A stretch of DNA of 64,000 bases from DASWJZ01 sp963814905 (GCA_963814905.1 CAWFEM010000021.1:1-64000); one strand, 5' to 3'; shown: positions 21,787 through 30,528, counted from the first letter of the stretch. Notes: generated by a model not told the origin, from the sequence alone. Program-made: numbers and translations.

Positions 21787-22221
21787 ATGCTCTCACGCCG
21801 CTCGTTGCTTCTTTCAAGCCTCGCTCTCGCAACAGCGCCGCGGGAGTTCGCCTACGCGGGCGGGATCGAGACCGTCGCCTTCCACGACCTCTACGAACGC
21901 GAGGCCGTGCTGACCGAGAAGGTGAAAGCGCTGAACGGCGCTACCGTGGAGATGATCGGCTATATGGCGCCGCCGATCAAAGCGGAGGCGAAGTTCTTCG
22001 TCCTGACCAGCATGCCGATGAGCTTCTGCCCGTTCTGCGAGACGGAAGCGCAGTGGCCGGACGACATCGTGCTCGTCCTTCTCGACAATGTTCTTTCCGC
22101 CGTTCCCTTCAACGTGCGCATCCGCGTGGCGGGGACGCTCGAGCTTGGCTTCGAGAAGGACACCGAGACCGGCTTTGTGAGCCTGATCCGGCTCCGTTCG
22201 GCCCGCTACAGGCGCGCCTGA
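21787..22221 (+). CDS. Exported conserved protein with CxxC motif, probable transporter accessory
   Basis: A 144-residue protein with a twin-arginine-like or Sec leader (MLSRRSLLLSSLALATA). The mature part has an OB-like segment LNGATVEMIGYMAPP and the conserved core SMPMSFCPFCETEAQWPDD with a CxxC pair. The layout resembles DUF3299-type periplasmic proteins that occur beside metal-linked ABC transporters, but I assign that with caution. It is 4 bp upstream of an ABC ATPase gene, so the three genes form one operon. Confidence 0.7.
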   Translation: MLSRRSLLLSSLALATAPREFAYAGGIETVAFHDLYEREAVLTEKVKALNGATVEMIGYMAPPIKAEAKFFVLTSMPMSFCPFCETEAQWPDDIVLVLLDNVLSAVPFNVRIRVAGTLELGFEKDTETGFVSLIRLRSARYRRA

Positions 22222-22225
22222 GCCG

Positions 22226-22906
22226 ATGCTCGTCGCCGAAGAACTGCAACTCTCCTTCCGCGACGCAAGCGGCGGCACCTTCCCCGCGCTCGATCTGCCG
22301 CATTTCGCCCCGAAGGCCGGCGCACTCACCGCCGTGCGCGGGCCGTCGGGCTGCGGCAAGTCCACGCTCCTTTACGTGCTCGCCGGGCTGCTGCCGCCCG
22401 ACCGCGGAACGGTGCGCTTCGGCGACGTCGATATCTACACGCTCGGCGAAGGCCGCCGCGACCGCTGGCGGCGCGAGAGCATCGGCTTCGTCTTCCAGGA
22501 TTTCCACCTGCTTCCGGAACTCTCGCCGCTCGCGAACGTGGCGATCGCGGCCACCTTCGGCGGGCATCGCGCCAACGTCGCCGCGCGCGCCCGCGCGCTG
22601 CTCGAACAGCTCGGCGTCCCGCATTCGCGCCGCTCCGTCGAGCTTCTGTCGCGCGGCGAGCAGCAGCGCGTCGCAATTGCTCGCGCGCTCCTCTTCGATC
22701 CGCCGCTGATCCTCGCCGACGAGCCGACCGCCTCGCTCGACGATGTTGCCGGAGCGGCGGTCCTCGATGTCCTCGCCACCCTCGCGCGCGCCGGGAAGAC
22801 GGTGGTGATCGCCTCGCACGATCCGAAGGCGCTCGCCCTTGCTGAGGCGACCCTCGTTCTTGAACACGGCCACGCGATCGAGCCGCGTCGGGCGGCAGCG
22901 GCATGA
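22226..22906 (+). CDS. ABC transporter ATP-binding protein (LolD/MacB type)
   Basis: A 226-residue ATPase. Walker A is GPSGCGKSTLL, the Q loop is FVFQDFHLLPEL, the signature LSRGEQQRVAIARAL (Arg in place of the usual second Gly) and Walker B LILADEPTASLD. This subgroup works with FtsX-like permeases in transport or extrusion from the outer leaflet of the inner membrane. Its last 4 bp overlap the permease start (ATGA), so the two are coupled. Confidence 0.92.
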   Translation: MLVAEELQLSFRDASGGTFPALDLPHFAPKAGALTAVRGPSGCGKSTLLYVLAGLLPPDRGTVRFGDVDIYTLGEGRRDRWRRESIGFVFQDFHLLPELSPLANVAIAATFGGHRANVAARARALLEQLGVPHSRRSVELLSRGEQQRVAIARALLFDPPLILADEPTASLDDVAGAAVLDVLATLARAGKTVVIASHDPKALALAEATLVLEHGHAIEPRRAAAA

Positions 22907-24183
22907 ACCCCCTCCCCGTCGCTTTCGCCATGCTGCGCCGTCACGCCGTCATCTGCGGCGCCTTCGTCGTGCTGATCGCGCTCGCCGTCGGGGCCGGCGG
23001 CGCGATCACGGCGCAGGAGCGCGCGCTGAGGCACGGCAGCGCAAGGGCCGCCGATCCCTTCCCGCTGATCGTCGCCGCACCCGGCAGCCAGACCGACCTG
23101 CTCCTGAAGGTCGTCTTCCTGCAGCCGGGCTCCGTCGAGCTTCTCCAGGGAGAGCCGCTCAGGCGCCTGATGGCGGAAGACCGCGCGGATTTCGTCGCGC
23201 CGATCGGCTTCGGCGATTCCTACGAAGGCGATCCGATCGTCGGCACCATCCCGGCGCTCGTCGAGCATCTCGCTGCCGGCGCATTGCAGGGCCGCGTCTT
23301 CGCGAACGCGCTGGAAGCAGTGGCAGGCGCCACCTCGCCGCTCAAGATCGGCGACACCTTTCACGCCGCCCACGGCCATGGCGCTGAAGCCGAAAACGGC
23401 GACTACCATCCTCAGACGCTGACGATCGTCGGCCGCCTGCCGCCGACCGGCTCGCCCTGGGACAAGGCCGTGCTCGTCCCGATCGAGTTCGTCTGGCAGG
23501 TGCACGGGCTTGGCACCGGCCACGGACCGGCTCCGGCGCATGCGGAAGAGGATGAGCACCACGACGAGGCGGAAGGCGAAGAGCACGAGCACGCCAACGT
23601 CGAGGCCGACGTCCCGATCGGCCCGCCCTTCGATCTCGCCGCACTTCCCGGCATCCCGGCGGCGGTCGTCAAGCCGCGCACTCTGGCGGAGGCTTACGGG
23701 CTCAGAAATACCTGGCGCACCGCCGAGACGACGGCGTTCTTTCCCGCCGAGGTCCTGGTCCAGCTCTACGAGCTGATCGGCGACGTGCGCGTCGTCATGA
23801 GCGCGCTCGCCATCGCCACGCAGACGCTGCTCGTCGCCGCCATTCTCGCCGGCATCCTGATCCTGATGCGCCTCTACACGCAGCGTTTCGCCGTGCTGCG
23901 CGCGCTCGGCGCGCCGCGCCTCTATATCTTCGCCGTGGTGTGGACCTTCAGCTTCGTGCTGATCGCCGGCGGCGCCGCGCTTGGGCTCGCATTCGCCGCG
24001 GCACTTGCCGGCTCCGTCTCCTCCGTCTTCGAACGCGCCAGCGGAATCGCGATGAGCGCAACGATCGGCGCGCCCGAGCTAACCCTTGCCGCAGGCATCG
24101 CTCTTGTCGGCGCGTTCCTGGCGAGCGTCCCGGCGCTGCTCCTTTATCGCCAGCCCGTCGTGGAAGGTCTGCGCGGCGCGTAA
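22903..24183 (+). CDS. FtsX/MacB-type ABC permease with His-rich periplasmic loop
   Basis: A 426-residue permease: one N-terminal transmembrane helix (residues 15-35), a large periplasmic domain (about 36-300) and three C-terminal helices (from about 300) typical of FtsX. The periplasmic domain contains a His/Asp/Glu-rich stretch near residues 203-238 (for example HAEEDEHHDEAEGEEHEH), a plausible metal-binding loop. Together with the exported CxxC protein and the ATPase it forms a cassette like the zinc-regulated transporters described in some gammaproteobacteria; zinc specificity is inferred only. Confidence 0.88.
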   Translation: MNPLPVAFAMLRRHAVICGAFVVLIALAVGAGGAITAQERALRHGSARAADPFPLIVAAPGSQTDLLLKVVFLQPGSVELLQGEPLRRLMAEDRADFVAPIGFGDSYEGDPIVGTIPALVEHLAAGALQGRVFANALEAVAGATSPLKIGDTFHAAHGHGAEAENGDYHPQTLTIVGRLPPTGSPWDKAVLVPIEFVWQVHGLGTGHGPAPAHAEEDEHHDEAEGEEHEHANVEADVPIGPPFDLAALPGIPAAVVKPRTLAEAYGLRNTWRTAETTAFFPAEVLVQLYELIGDVRVVMSALAIATQTLLVAAILAGILILMRLYTQRFAVLRALGAPRLYIFAVVWTFSFVLIAGGAALGLAFAAALAGSVSSVFERASGIAMSATIGAPELTLAAGIALVGAFLASVPALLLYRQPVVEGLRGA

Positions 24184-24214
24184 GGATTCCATCCACCGCG
24201 CGATAATTCGTGAC

Positions 24215-24242
24215 TTGACCCTCGTGCGGGCGGTCTTAGATT
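24215..24242 (+). promoter_or_regulatory. Predicted sigma-70-type promoter
   Basis: TTGACC and TAGATT are separated by 16 bp. The expected transcript start is near 24250, some 45 bp before a tiny ORF with a strong ribosome site. The nearest full gene on this strand is parE, 500 bp downstream. Confidence 0.45.
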
Positions 24243-24294
24243 CAGGATGTGCGAGCCGAGATGCGGCGAGCGAAGACACGGGAGGTCTAAAAAA

Positions 24295-24330
24295 ATGAAG
24301 CCTCCGAAGAGTCCCTGGCCGGTCCTCTGA
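24295..24330 (+). CDS. Possible 11-residue leader peptide or small ORF
   Basis: ATG to TGA encodes MKPPKSPWPVL. GGGAGG at 24280-24285 lies 9 bp upstream, followed by an A-rich spacer, an excellent initiation region, and a promoter-like sequence lies at 24215-24242. The peptide is Pro-rich (four of 11), which could slow ribosomes. I do not recognise it. It could be a regulatory leader, a small protein, or chance. Confidence 0.3.
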   Translation: MKPPKSPWPVL

Positions 24331-24747
24331 CCGAACGGCAAGACCGGCGAACCTGAAAATCGATCAGCCTAGGACGGCATAGGCGTCGCGTGACTGCAGC
24401 GCGCGCCGAATATCGCCGCCGATGCTGAAACACAGCGAAAAGGGTTCGAATTCGGCTCCTTGATGAAGCCAGAACGCACCGGCTTCCTTGAAATGGTGGG
24501 AGCGCGATCCTGGAACCCGAAAAAACAGGCGGACTATCGGCACGTCGCAGCGCTTGCGCTCCGGGTCGATGGTCCGCCTTCCTTTCGTACCGCTTTCCAG
24601 GCTCTTTGCGCGGCGGGCCCAATAGCCTATCTCTCACATGACCCCGCACTCCGGGGCCGCCCGTAACCCGCTGCAAATCCGCTGCAATCCGCCGCTCTTG
24701 GCCCGCCTTCGTCGGATTGGCAGGATGTTTACCGATTCGTTATCTGA
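24331..24747. other. Intergenic region upstream of parE
   Basis: About 415 bp without a supported gene. Short open frames on both strands have no family features or good ribosome sites. No clear terminator separates the tiny ORF at 24295 from parE, so a long leader transcript into parE is possible. Confidence 0.4.
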
Positions 24748-26790
24748 ATGGCTCGCATGGACCGCGCCGACGATCTCTTTTCCGACGACGCCGCCACGCC
24801 GGCGTCCGCCCCCGCCCGCGGGCGGGGAAGCCGCGCCCGCAGCAACGCCGCGAGCCCGACCTACACCGCGGCCGACATCGAGGTGCTGGAGGGGCTTGAG
24901 CCCGTCCGCCGGCGTCCCGGAATGTATATCGGCGGCACCGACGAGAAGGCGATGCACCACCTCTTCTCCGAGGTGATCGACAATTGCATGGACGAGGCCG
25001 TCGCCGGCCACGCCGATTGGATCGAGGTCGAGTTCGACAAGGACGGCTTTCTGACCGTCACCGACAACGGCCGCGGCATCCCGATCGACCCGCATCCGAA
25101 GTTCAAGGACAAGTCGGCGCTCGAGGTCATCATGACCACGCTCCATGCCGGCGGAAAATTCAACTCGAAGGTCTACGAGACATCCGGCGGGCTGCATGGC
25201 GTCGGCGTCTCGGTGGTGAACGCGCTCTCCGACCATCTCGAGGTGGAGGTCGCGCGCGACCGCAAGCTCTTCCGGCAGACCTTCTCCCGCGGCAAGCCGA
25301 CCTCGAAGCTGAAGCCGGCGGGCGACGTGCACAACCGCCGCGGCACCAAGATCCGCTTCCATCCCGACCCGCAGATTTTCGGCGCCAAGGCGGGGTTCGA
25401 TCCCGACCGCCTGTTCCGCATGGCGCGTTCCAAGGCCTATCTTTTCGGCGGCGTAGAAATCCGCTGGTCCTGCGCGAAGAGCCTGATCCCCGCCAAAAGC
25501 GAAACGCCGGAGAAGGCGAGCTTCCGTTTCCCCGGCGGGCTCAAGGACTATCTCGCCGAACAGCTTGCCGGCGAGACGCTGGTGGGCGGCGAGATTTTTG
25601 CCGGCAAGACCGATAAGCAGGGCGGCCACGGCTCAGCCGAATGGGCGATCGCCTGGTTCGCCAATGACGGCTTCTGCCGCTCCTACTGCAACACCATCCC
25701 GACCGCCGAGGGCGGGACACACGAAACGGGTCTCAGAACCGTGCTCCTGCGCGGCTTCAAGGCCTATGCCGATCTCTCCGGCAACAAGCGCGCGTCCGTC
25801 ATCACGTCGGACGACATCATGACCTCGTGCGGGGCGATGCTTTCGGTCTTCCTGCGCGAGCCGGAATTCGTCGGCCAGACCAAGGACCGGCTGGCGAGCG
25901 TCGAGGCGATCCGCGTGGTGGAGAACGCCATCCGCGACGCCTTCGACCATTGGCTCGCCGCCTCGCCGAACCAGGCGAACCAGCTCCTCGAATGGGTGAT
26001 CGAACGCGCCGAAGAACGGCTCCGCCGCCGCCGCGAGAAGGAGATCGCGAGGAAGACCGCGACCCGCAAGCTGCGCCTCCCCGGCAAGCTTGCCGACTGC
26101 TCGTCGGCGTCGCGCGAGGACACCGAGCTCTTCATCGTCGAAGGCGATTCCGCCGGCGGCTCCGCCAAGCAGGCACGCGACCGCAGAACCCAGGCGATCC
26201 TGCCGTTGCGCGGAAAAATCCTGAACGTCGCGAGCGCCGGCCGCGAGAAGCTCGATTCCAACCAGCAGCTCTCCGACCTTCTGCAGGCGCTCGGCGTCGG
26301 CACCGGTGCGCGCTACCGGGACGAGGATCTCCGCTACGGCAAGGTCATCGTGATGACCGACGCCGACGTCGACGGCGCCCACATCGCCTCGCTCCTGATC
26401 ACCTTCTTTTATCGGGAGCTGCCGGAACTCATCAAAGAGGGCCACCTCTATCTCGCCGTCCCGCCGCTCTTCCGCCTCGCGCAGGGACCGAGGGTCTTCT
26501 ATGCGCGCAACGAGAAGCACCGCGACGAGCTTCTGAAGACGGAGTTCGCCGGCCGCGGCAAGGTCGAGACCAGCCGCTTCAAGGGCTTGGGCGAGATGCC
26601 GATGCAGCAGCTCCGCGACACCACGATGGACCCGGCGAAGCGCACGCTTCTGAAGGTCGGCATCGTGGAGGACGAGATCGCACCGACCAAGATCATGGTT
26701 CAGCGGCTGATGGGCAACAAGCCGGAAGAGCGCTTCGCCTTCATCCAGGAGCGCGCCGAATTCGCCAACGAAGAACTGATCGACGTTTGA
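24748..26790 (+). CDS. parE: DNA topoisomerase IV subunit B
   Basis: A 680-residue type IIA topoisomerase subunit that, with ParC, decatenates chromosomes. After a variable N-terminal extension (about 1-38, Ala/Arg-rich) come the GHKL ATPase motifs: EVIDNCMDEAVAGH, DNGRGIP and GGLHGVGVSVVNAL. The transducer domain follows, then the TOPRIM domain with the metal-binding Glu in LFIVEGDSAGGSAKQ and the DxD of VMTDADVDGAHIASLL. The QTKDRL segment and overall length favour ParE over GyrB. The ribosome site is weak; an ATG three codons later is also possible. Confidence 0.95.
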   Translation: MARMDRADDLFSDDAATPASAPARGRGSRARSNAASPTYTAADIEVLEGLEPVRRRPGMYIGGTDEKAMHHLFSEVIDNCMDEAVAGHADWIEVEFDKDGFLTVTDNGRGIPIDPHPKFKDKSALEVIMTTLHAGGKFNSKVYETSGGLHGVGVSVVNALSDHLEVEVARDRKLFRQTFSRGKPTSKLKPAGDVHNRRGTKIRFHPDPQIFGAKAGFDPDRLFRMARSKAYLFGGVEIRWSCAKSLIPAKSETPEKASFRFPGGLKDYLAEQLAGETLVGGEIFAGKTDKQGGHGSAEWAIAWFANDGFCRSYCNTIPTAEGGTHETGLRTVLLRGFKAYADLSGNKRASVITSDDIMTSCGAMLSVFLREPEFVGQTKDRLASVEAIRVVENAIRDAFDHWLAASPNQANQLLEWVIERAEERLRRRREKEIARKTATRKLRLPGKLADCSSASREDTELFIVEGDSAGGSAKQARDRRTQAILPLRGKILNVASAGREKLDSNQQLSDLLQALGVGTGARYRDEDLRYGKVIVMTDADVDGAHIASLLITFFYRELPELIKEGHLYLAVPPLFRLAQGPRVFYARNEKHRDELLKTEFAGRGKVETSRFKGLGEMPMQQLRDTTMDPAKRTLLKVGIVEDEIAPTKIMVQRLMGNKPEERFAFIQERAEFANEELIDV

Positions 26791-26871
26791 TTCGGCGTCC
26801 CGCCTTCGCGGTTTGAGGCTTTTTCCGAGAACACCATTCGATCAGTTGTCGTAACGCCGGTCCTGTCAGCT

Positions 26872-26970
26872 GTCGTCATTCCCGGCTTGACCCGGGCATC
26901 CATTCCTGAACAGCGGAACCGGCCCAACGGTCACGGAATGGATTGCCGGATCAAGTCCGGCAATGACGAC
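26872..26970. repeat. Dispersed intergenic palindrome, copy 1
   Basis: Imperfect inverted arms of about 35 bp (GTCGTCATTCCCGGCTTGAC at the left, TCAAGTCCGGCAATGACGAC at the right) flank a 29-bp centre. A second copy with the same arm sequences lies at 51369-51470. It sits between parE and the convergent porin gene. The arms resemble non-coding palindromic units common in alphaproteobacterial genomes. Confidence 0.8.
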
Positions 26971-26987
26971 AACCGTTACGTCAGCAA

Positions 26988-27015
26988 ACAAAAAGCCCGG
27001 CTCGCGCCGGGCTTT
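26988..27015 (-). terminator. Rho-independent terminator after the Omp25-like gene
   Basis: Arms AAAGCCCGGC and GCCGGGCTTT close a 4-nt loop. On the minus strand the stem runs into TTTTTGTTTG, 23 bp after the porin gene stop. Confidence 0.85.
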
Positions 27016-27038
27016 GACAGGCAGATCGTCGCGGTACT

Positions 27039-27581
27039 TTAGCCACCCAGGAAGCTGTTGAACTTCCAGTTCACGCGGCCGCGAACGACATCCGCGTCGT
27101 TGCCGTCGAAGTCGTAGTGGAGATATTCCACGCCGAAGCTGAAATTGTCGGTGAAGGCGTATTCGAGGCCCCCGCCGGCCACCCAGCCGAGGTCATCTCC
27201 GAACGCCGCGCCACCGGTGCCGTAGGCGAGGAAACGGTCGAAGGCGAAGCCGCCGCGCAACCGCACGGTTCCCACCGCATCGGTCGGGCCGTTCCAGTCG
27301 ACAAAGCTGCCGTCGCCTTCCGCGCCGAGAACGAAGTTGTTGTACTGCCAGTTCACGCCGACTTGTCCGCCGACCACGAAGCCGTCGTCGAACGCGCCGC
27401 TGGCCCAGCCCCAGCCGCCGTGACCGCCGATATAGAAGCCGCTCCAATTGTAGGCGATCGGCATCGGCGACATCATCGACGGGGGTGCCGGTTGCATGAT
27501 GGGAGGAGGAGGAAGGTCGGCCGCGGCCGCTATTCCGGCGGAAAGTGCCAGGGCGGACGCAGTGACGGCAAGACGCAGCAT
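27039..27581 (-). CDS. Omp25/RopB-like outer membrane beta-barrel protein
   Basis: A 180-residue 8-strand beta-barrel protein. The signal peptide MLRLAVTASALALSAGIAAA is cleaved before ADLPPPP. After a Pro/Met-rich linker comes the family start WSGFYIGGHGGWGWASG, then alternating strands ending NFSFGVEYLHYDFDG and RVNWKFNSFLGG. The C-terminal residue is not Phe, unusual but seen in the family. I chose the ATG at 27581; the longer open frame has no signal peptide. Such proteins are abundant surface proteins in Hyphomicrobiales. Confidence 0.92.
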   Translation of the reverse strand: MLRLAVTASALALSAGIAAAADLPPPPIMQPAPPSMMSPMPIAYNWSGFYIGGHGGWGWASGAFDDGFVVGGQVGVNWQYNNFVLGAEGDGSFVDWNGPTDAVGTVRLRGGFAFDRFLAYGTGGAAFGDDLGWVAGGGLEYAFTDNFSFGVEYLHYDFDGNDADVVRGRVNWKFNSFLGG

Positions 27582-28044
27582 TTGAATGGCCTCATGAACC
27601 GGAAGTTGTCGCGCAGCTATAACGCAGATACCTCGCCCCGGCTGTCGCCAAACGGCAACGCCAGGGAAGGATTCGGAACGCATAACTCTTTGCCGAAGAA
27701 CGATATTTGTGGCCACATCTGTGACGCAACCATGGCCGGTCTGTGGCACTTTCAAGGCGGTCCCCGATTTGCCCAACCCGGACTATCGTCCGGCGGATAC
27801 ATCTTCCGCGAGTTGCCGTACCTCCGGCGTGATTTCTTTTCGGCGCGCCGAAATCGTCGAATCCGACGGTTCAGTTTGCCCGCTTCGACTCCCGATGACG
27901 CACGGCGTGCATCAACCAAAAATCCTGTAATGCCTTAAACTTACGTTGCCCGCGCCTTGACTCTCGGACGTTCATCCCTATGTTGCGCTGCAATGTGACC
28001 CGCTCGCCGTGACGATTCATTCCGCGCCGGGCAGAAAACCCTTC
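27582..28044. other. Divergent intergenic region, porin gene and helicase gene
   Basis: About 460 bp without a supported gene; promoters of both divergent genes should lie here. The helicase side has a good promoter candidate (separate entry). On the porin side I see no standard element, and no obvious operator or RNA. Confidence 0.5.
27957..27984 (+). promoter_or_regulatory. Predicted sigma-70 promoter of the DEAD-box helicase gene
   Basis: TTGACT and TATGTT are separated by 16 bp, with the start of transcription expected near 27991, about 54 bp before the ATG at 28045. Confidence 0.5.
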
Positions 28045-29562
28045 ATGAGCTTCGATACACTTGGACTAAGCGACAAGGTCGTTTCGGCCGTTAAGGCCAC
28101 AGGCTACACCACCCCCACTCCGATTCAGGCGCAGGCGATTCCGCATGTGCTCGAGCGCAGCGATGTGCTCGGGCTCGCGCAGACCGGCACCGGCAAGACG
28201 GCGTCGTTCGTGCTGCCCATGCTGACCATGCTGGAGCATGGCCGCGCCCGTGCGCGCATGCCGCGCACGCTGATCCTCGAGCCGACGCGCGAGCTCGCGA
28301 GCCAGGTGCAGGACAGCTTCAGGCGCTACGGCATCAATCACAAGCTGAACCTCGCGCTTTTGATCGGCGGCGTCTCGTTCGACGAGCAGGACAAGATCAT
28401 CACGCGCGGCGCCGACGTGCTGATCGCAACGCCGGGCCGGCTGCTCGACCATTTCGAGCGCGGTCGGTTGCTTCTTACCGGCGTTGAGATCCTCGTCATC
28501 GACGAGGCAGACCGCATGCTCGACATGGGCTTCATCCCCGACATCGAGCGGATCGTGAAGCTCCTGCCCTTCACCCGGCAGACGCTCTTCTTCTCCGCCA
28601 CGATGCCGCCGGAGATCACGCGGCTCGTCGACAAGTTCCTGCACAATCCGGTGCGCGTCGAGGTGTCAAAGCCGGCCTCCGTGGTCGACACGATCGCACA
28701 GCAGCTCGTTTCGTCCTCTTCGACGCCGCACGACAAGCGCGCGACGCTGCGCCGCCTGATCGACCATGCGGACGATCTCACCAACGCCATCATCTTCTGC
28801 AATCGCAAGCGCGACGTCGCCACGCTGCAACGCTCGCTTGAGCGGCACGGCTATTCGGTCGGCGCGCTGCACGGCGACATGGACCAGCACGCGCGCCTCG
28901 CCACGCTCGACAGCTTCCGCGACAACAGGATCAAGCTCCTCGTCGCGAGCGATGTCGCCGCGCGCGGGCTCGATATCCCGGCCGTCAGCCACATCTTCAA
29001 TTTCGACGTGCCGACGCATTCGGAAGACTATGTCCACCGCATCGGCCGCACCGGCCGTGCCGGGCGCAAGGGCGCGGCCTTCACGATCGTCACGCGGTCG
29101 GAGGGGAAATACATCGAGTCGATCGAGAAGCTCATCGGTATGCCCATTGGATGGGCCGCGAAGCTCGATAGCGTCGAGGCCTCAGCCCCCGCCCCCGCGG
29201 AGGAGGCCGGCGCCGAGCCGCGCCCAGAGCGCGAGAACGAACACGACAAGACGCACGGCAAGGCGCGCGGCGAACGCTCGGGCCGTTCGCGTCGCGGTGG
29301 ACGCCGCGCCTCAGGCAGAGGCAGCCGCGAACGCGATCGCGATGCCGTGCGGCAGGAAACCCCGCGGGAGAAAAGCGCGTCGGAGTCGAAGGCGCCGGAG
29401 AAGGCTCCTTCGAAGCCGTCAGCCGACAAGCAGTCTGACAAGAAGCAGCGCCGCGGTGATCAGGACGACGACGCTCAATCCGCGGTCGGTTTTTCCGATC
29501 ACGTGCCGGCCTTCCTGCTGCGTCCGGTCAAGATCCGCGGCGACGCGCTGGAAGAGGTCTGA
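28045..29562 (+). CDS. rhlE: DEAD-box ATP-dependent RNA helicase (RhlE-type)
   Basis: A 505-residue RNA helicase for ribosome assembly or mRNA decay. Motifs in order: Q motif with TPIQAQAIP, Walker A AQTGTGKT, PTRELASQ, TPGRLLDH, DEAD in VIDEADRMLDMG, SAT in FFSATMPPE, and motif VI HRIGRTGRAGR. The C-terminal 130 residues are low-complexity and charged (Arg/Gly then Lys/Glu/Ser), typical of RNA-binding tails. I prefer the ATG at 28045 because MSFDTLGLSDKV is the normal opening; a GTG 12 codons upstream is possible. The hydrolase frame follows immediately in the same reading frame. Confidence 0.95.
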   Translation: MSFDTLGLSDKVVSAVKATGYTTPTPIQAQAIPHVLERSDVLGLAQTGTGKTASFVLPMLTMLEHGRARARMPRTLILEPTRELASQVQDSFRRYGINHKLNLALLIGGVSFDEQDKIITRGADVLIATPGRLLDHFERGRLLLTGVEILVIDEADRMLDMGFIPDIERIVKLLPFTRQTLFFSATMPPEITRLVDKFLHNPVRVEVSKPASVVDTIAQQLVSSSSTPHDKRATLRRLIDHADDLTNAIIFCNRKRDVATLQRSLERHGYSVGALHGDMDQHARLATLDSFRDNRIKLLVASDVAARGLDIPAVSHIFNFDVPTHSEDYVHRIGRTGRAGRKGAAFTIVTRSEGKYIESIEKLIGMPIGWAAKLDSVEASAPAPAEEAGAEPRPERENEHDKTHGKARGERSGRSRRGGRRASGRGSRERDRDAVRQETPREKSASESKAPEKAPSKPSADKQSDKKQRRGDQDDDAQSAVGFSDHVPAFLLRPVKIRGDALEEV

Positions 29563-29565
29563 CGT

Positions 29566-30405
29566 CTGTCGTCGCTCGATACCGAAGCCGAATACGACAA
29601 CCGCTCCCGGGTTCCCGACCACCCTGCGATCATCGCCGGCTGGGAGCGCGACGCCGCGGCCTACCGCGCCCAGCGGGCCGGCCATACGGAACTCGGCCTT
29701 GCCTACGGACCGCATCCGCGCCAGCGGATCGATCTCTTCCATCCCGATGCGCCGGACGAAAGACGCCCACTCGTCTTCCTGATTCACGGCGGCTACTGGC
29801 GCAGCTTCGATCCCTCGCAATTCAGCCACTGGGCCGCCGGCATGAACCGGCACGGCACCACCGTCGCCCTGCCCGGCTACCGGCTCTGCCCCGAGGTCTC
29901 CATCGCCGACATCGTGGAGGATATCCGCGCCGCTGCGCTGCATCTCCATCGCCGTTTCGGCGCGAAACTCGTCGCCGCCGGGCATTCGGCAGGCGGCCAC
30001 CTCGCCGCGGCGGCCGTCGCCACCGACTGGAAGGCGCGCGGCGCCCCCGCCGATCTGCTCCGCTATGGCCTCGCGGTTTCGGGCCTCTTCGACCTGGAGC
30101 CGCTGGTTCGGACATCGCTCAACAATGACCTGCGCCTCGACACACACGCCGCCCTGGCGATGAGCCCTGCGTTCTGGCAACCGCCAGACGGCGCAATGCT
30201 CGCGGCCTGGGTCGGCGGCGACGAATTGTCGGAATATCTGCGCCAGAGCCGGTTGATCGCGGAGCGCTGGTCGGCGGCGGGCGCGACCGCGCGGTCCGAG
30301 ATCATCCCCGGCGCGAACCACTTCACGGCGCCCGCGCCGCTCGCCGATCCGCAAAGCGAGATGGTCAAGGCGATCGTGGCTCTGACGGATGCGGTGTCAG
30401 CCTAA
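29566..30405 (+). CDS. Alpha/beta hydrolase (HGGxW esterase/formamidase-like), possible CTG start
   Basis: The reading frame stays open from just after the helicase stop to 30405, about 279 residues. It carries a full hydrolase fold: oxyanion loop LIHGGYWRSF, nucleophile elbow AAGHSAGGHLAAA, acidic residue in VGGDELSEY, and His in GANHFTAPAPL. The oxyanion loop lies before the first ATG (29842), so starting there would give a crippled enzyme. No ATG, GTG or TTG exists upstream in this frame. CTG at 29566 has AAGAGG about 8 bp upstream, inside the helicase gene end. The family includes kynurenine formamidases; the substrate is unknown. Confidence 0.75.
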   Translation: MSSLDTEAEYDNRSRVPDHPAIIAGWERDAAAYRAQRAGHTELGLAYGPHPRQRIDLFHPDAPDERRPLVFLIHGGYWRSFDPSQFSHWAAGMNRHGTTVALPGYRLCPEVSIADIVEDIRAAALHLHRRFGAKLVAAGHSAGGHLAAAAVATDWKARGAPADLLRYGLAVSGLFDLEPLVRTSLNNDLRLDTHAALAMSPAFWQPPDGAMLAAWVGGDELSEYLRQSRLIAERWSAAGATARSEIIPGANHFTAPAPLADPQSEMVKAIVALTDAVSA

Positions 30406-30439
30406 AGTGTCGCGGCAGCGTACACACCGAGCAATGATT

Positions 30440-30528
30440 CCCCCGGATTACGCGGCCCGCCGCTCCATCCGGGCTACGAAGACCGACGCTCGTAGCCCGC
30501 ATGAAGCGAAGCGCAATGCGTGGCTACG
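30440..30528. repeat. Pair of REP-like palindromic units
   Basis: Two units of the common bacterial REP type (core GTAGCCCG-CATGAAGCGAAG on one strand, and its counterpart ending CCATCCGGGCTACG on the other) lie head to head between the hydrolase gene and tRNA-Lys. They can form an extended hairpin. Confidence 0.65.

Noticed and set aside
24460..24666. Small plus-strand ORF of 68 codons upstream of parE
   Set aside because: No ribosome site, no recognisable sequence, and it ends well before parE.
29842..30405. Hydrolase starting at the ATG 29842
   Set aside because: This start would lose the HGGYW oxyanion loop that the frame clearly encodes upstream.
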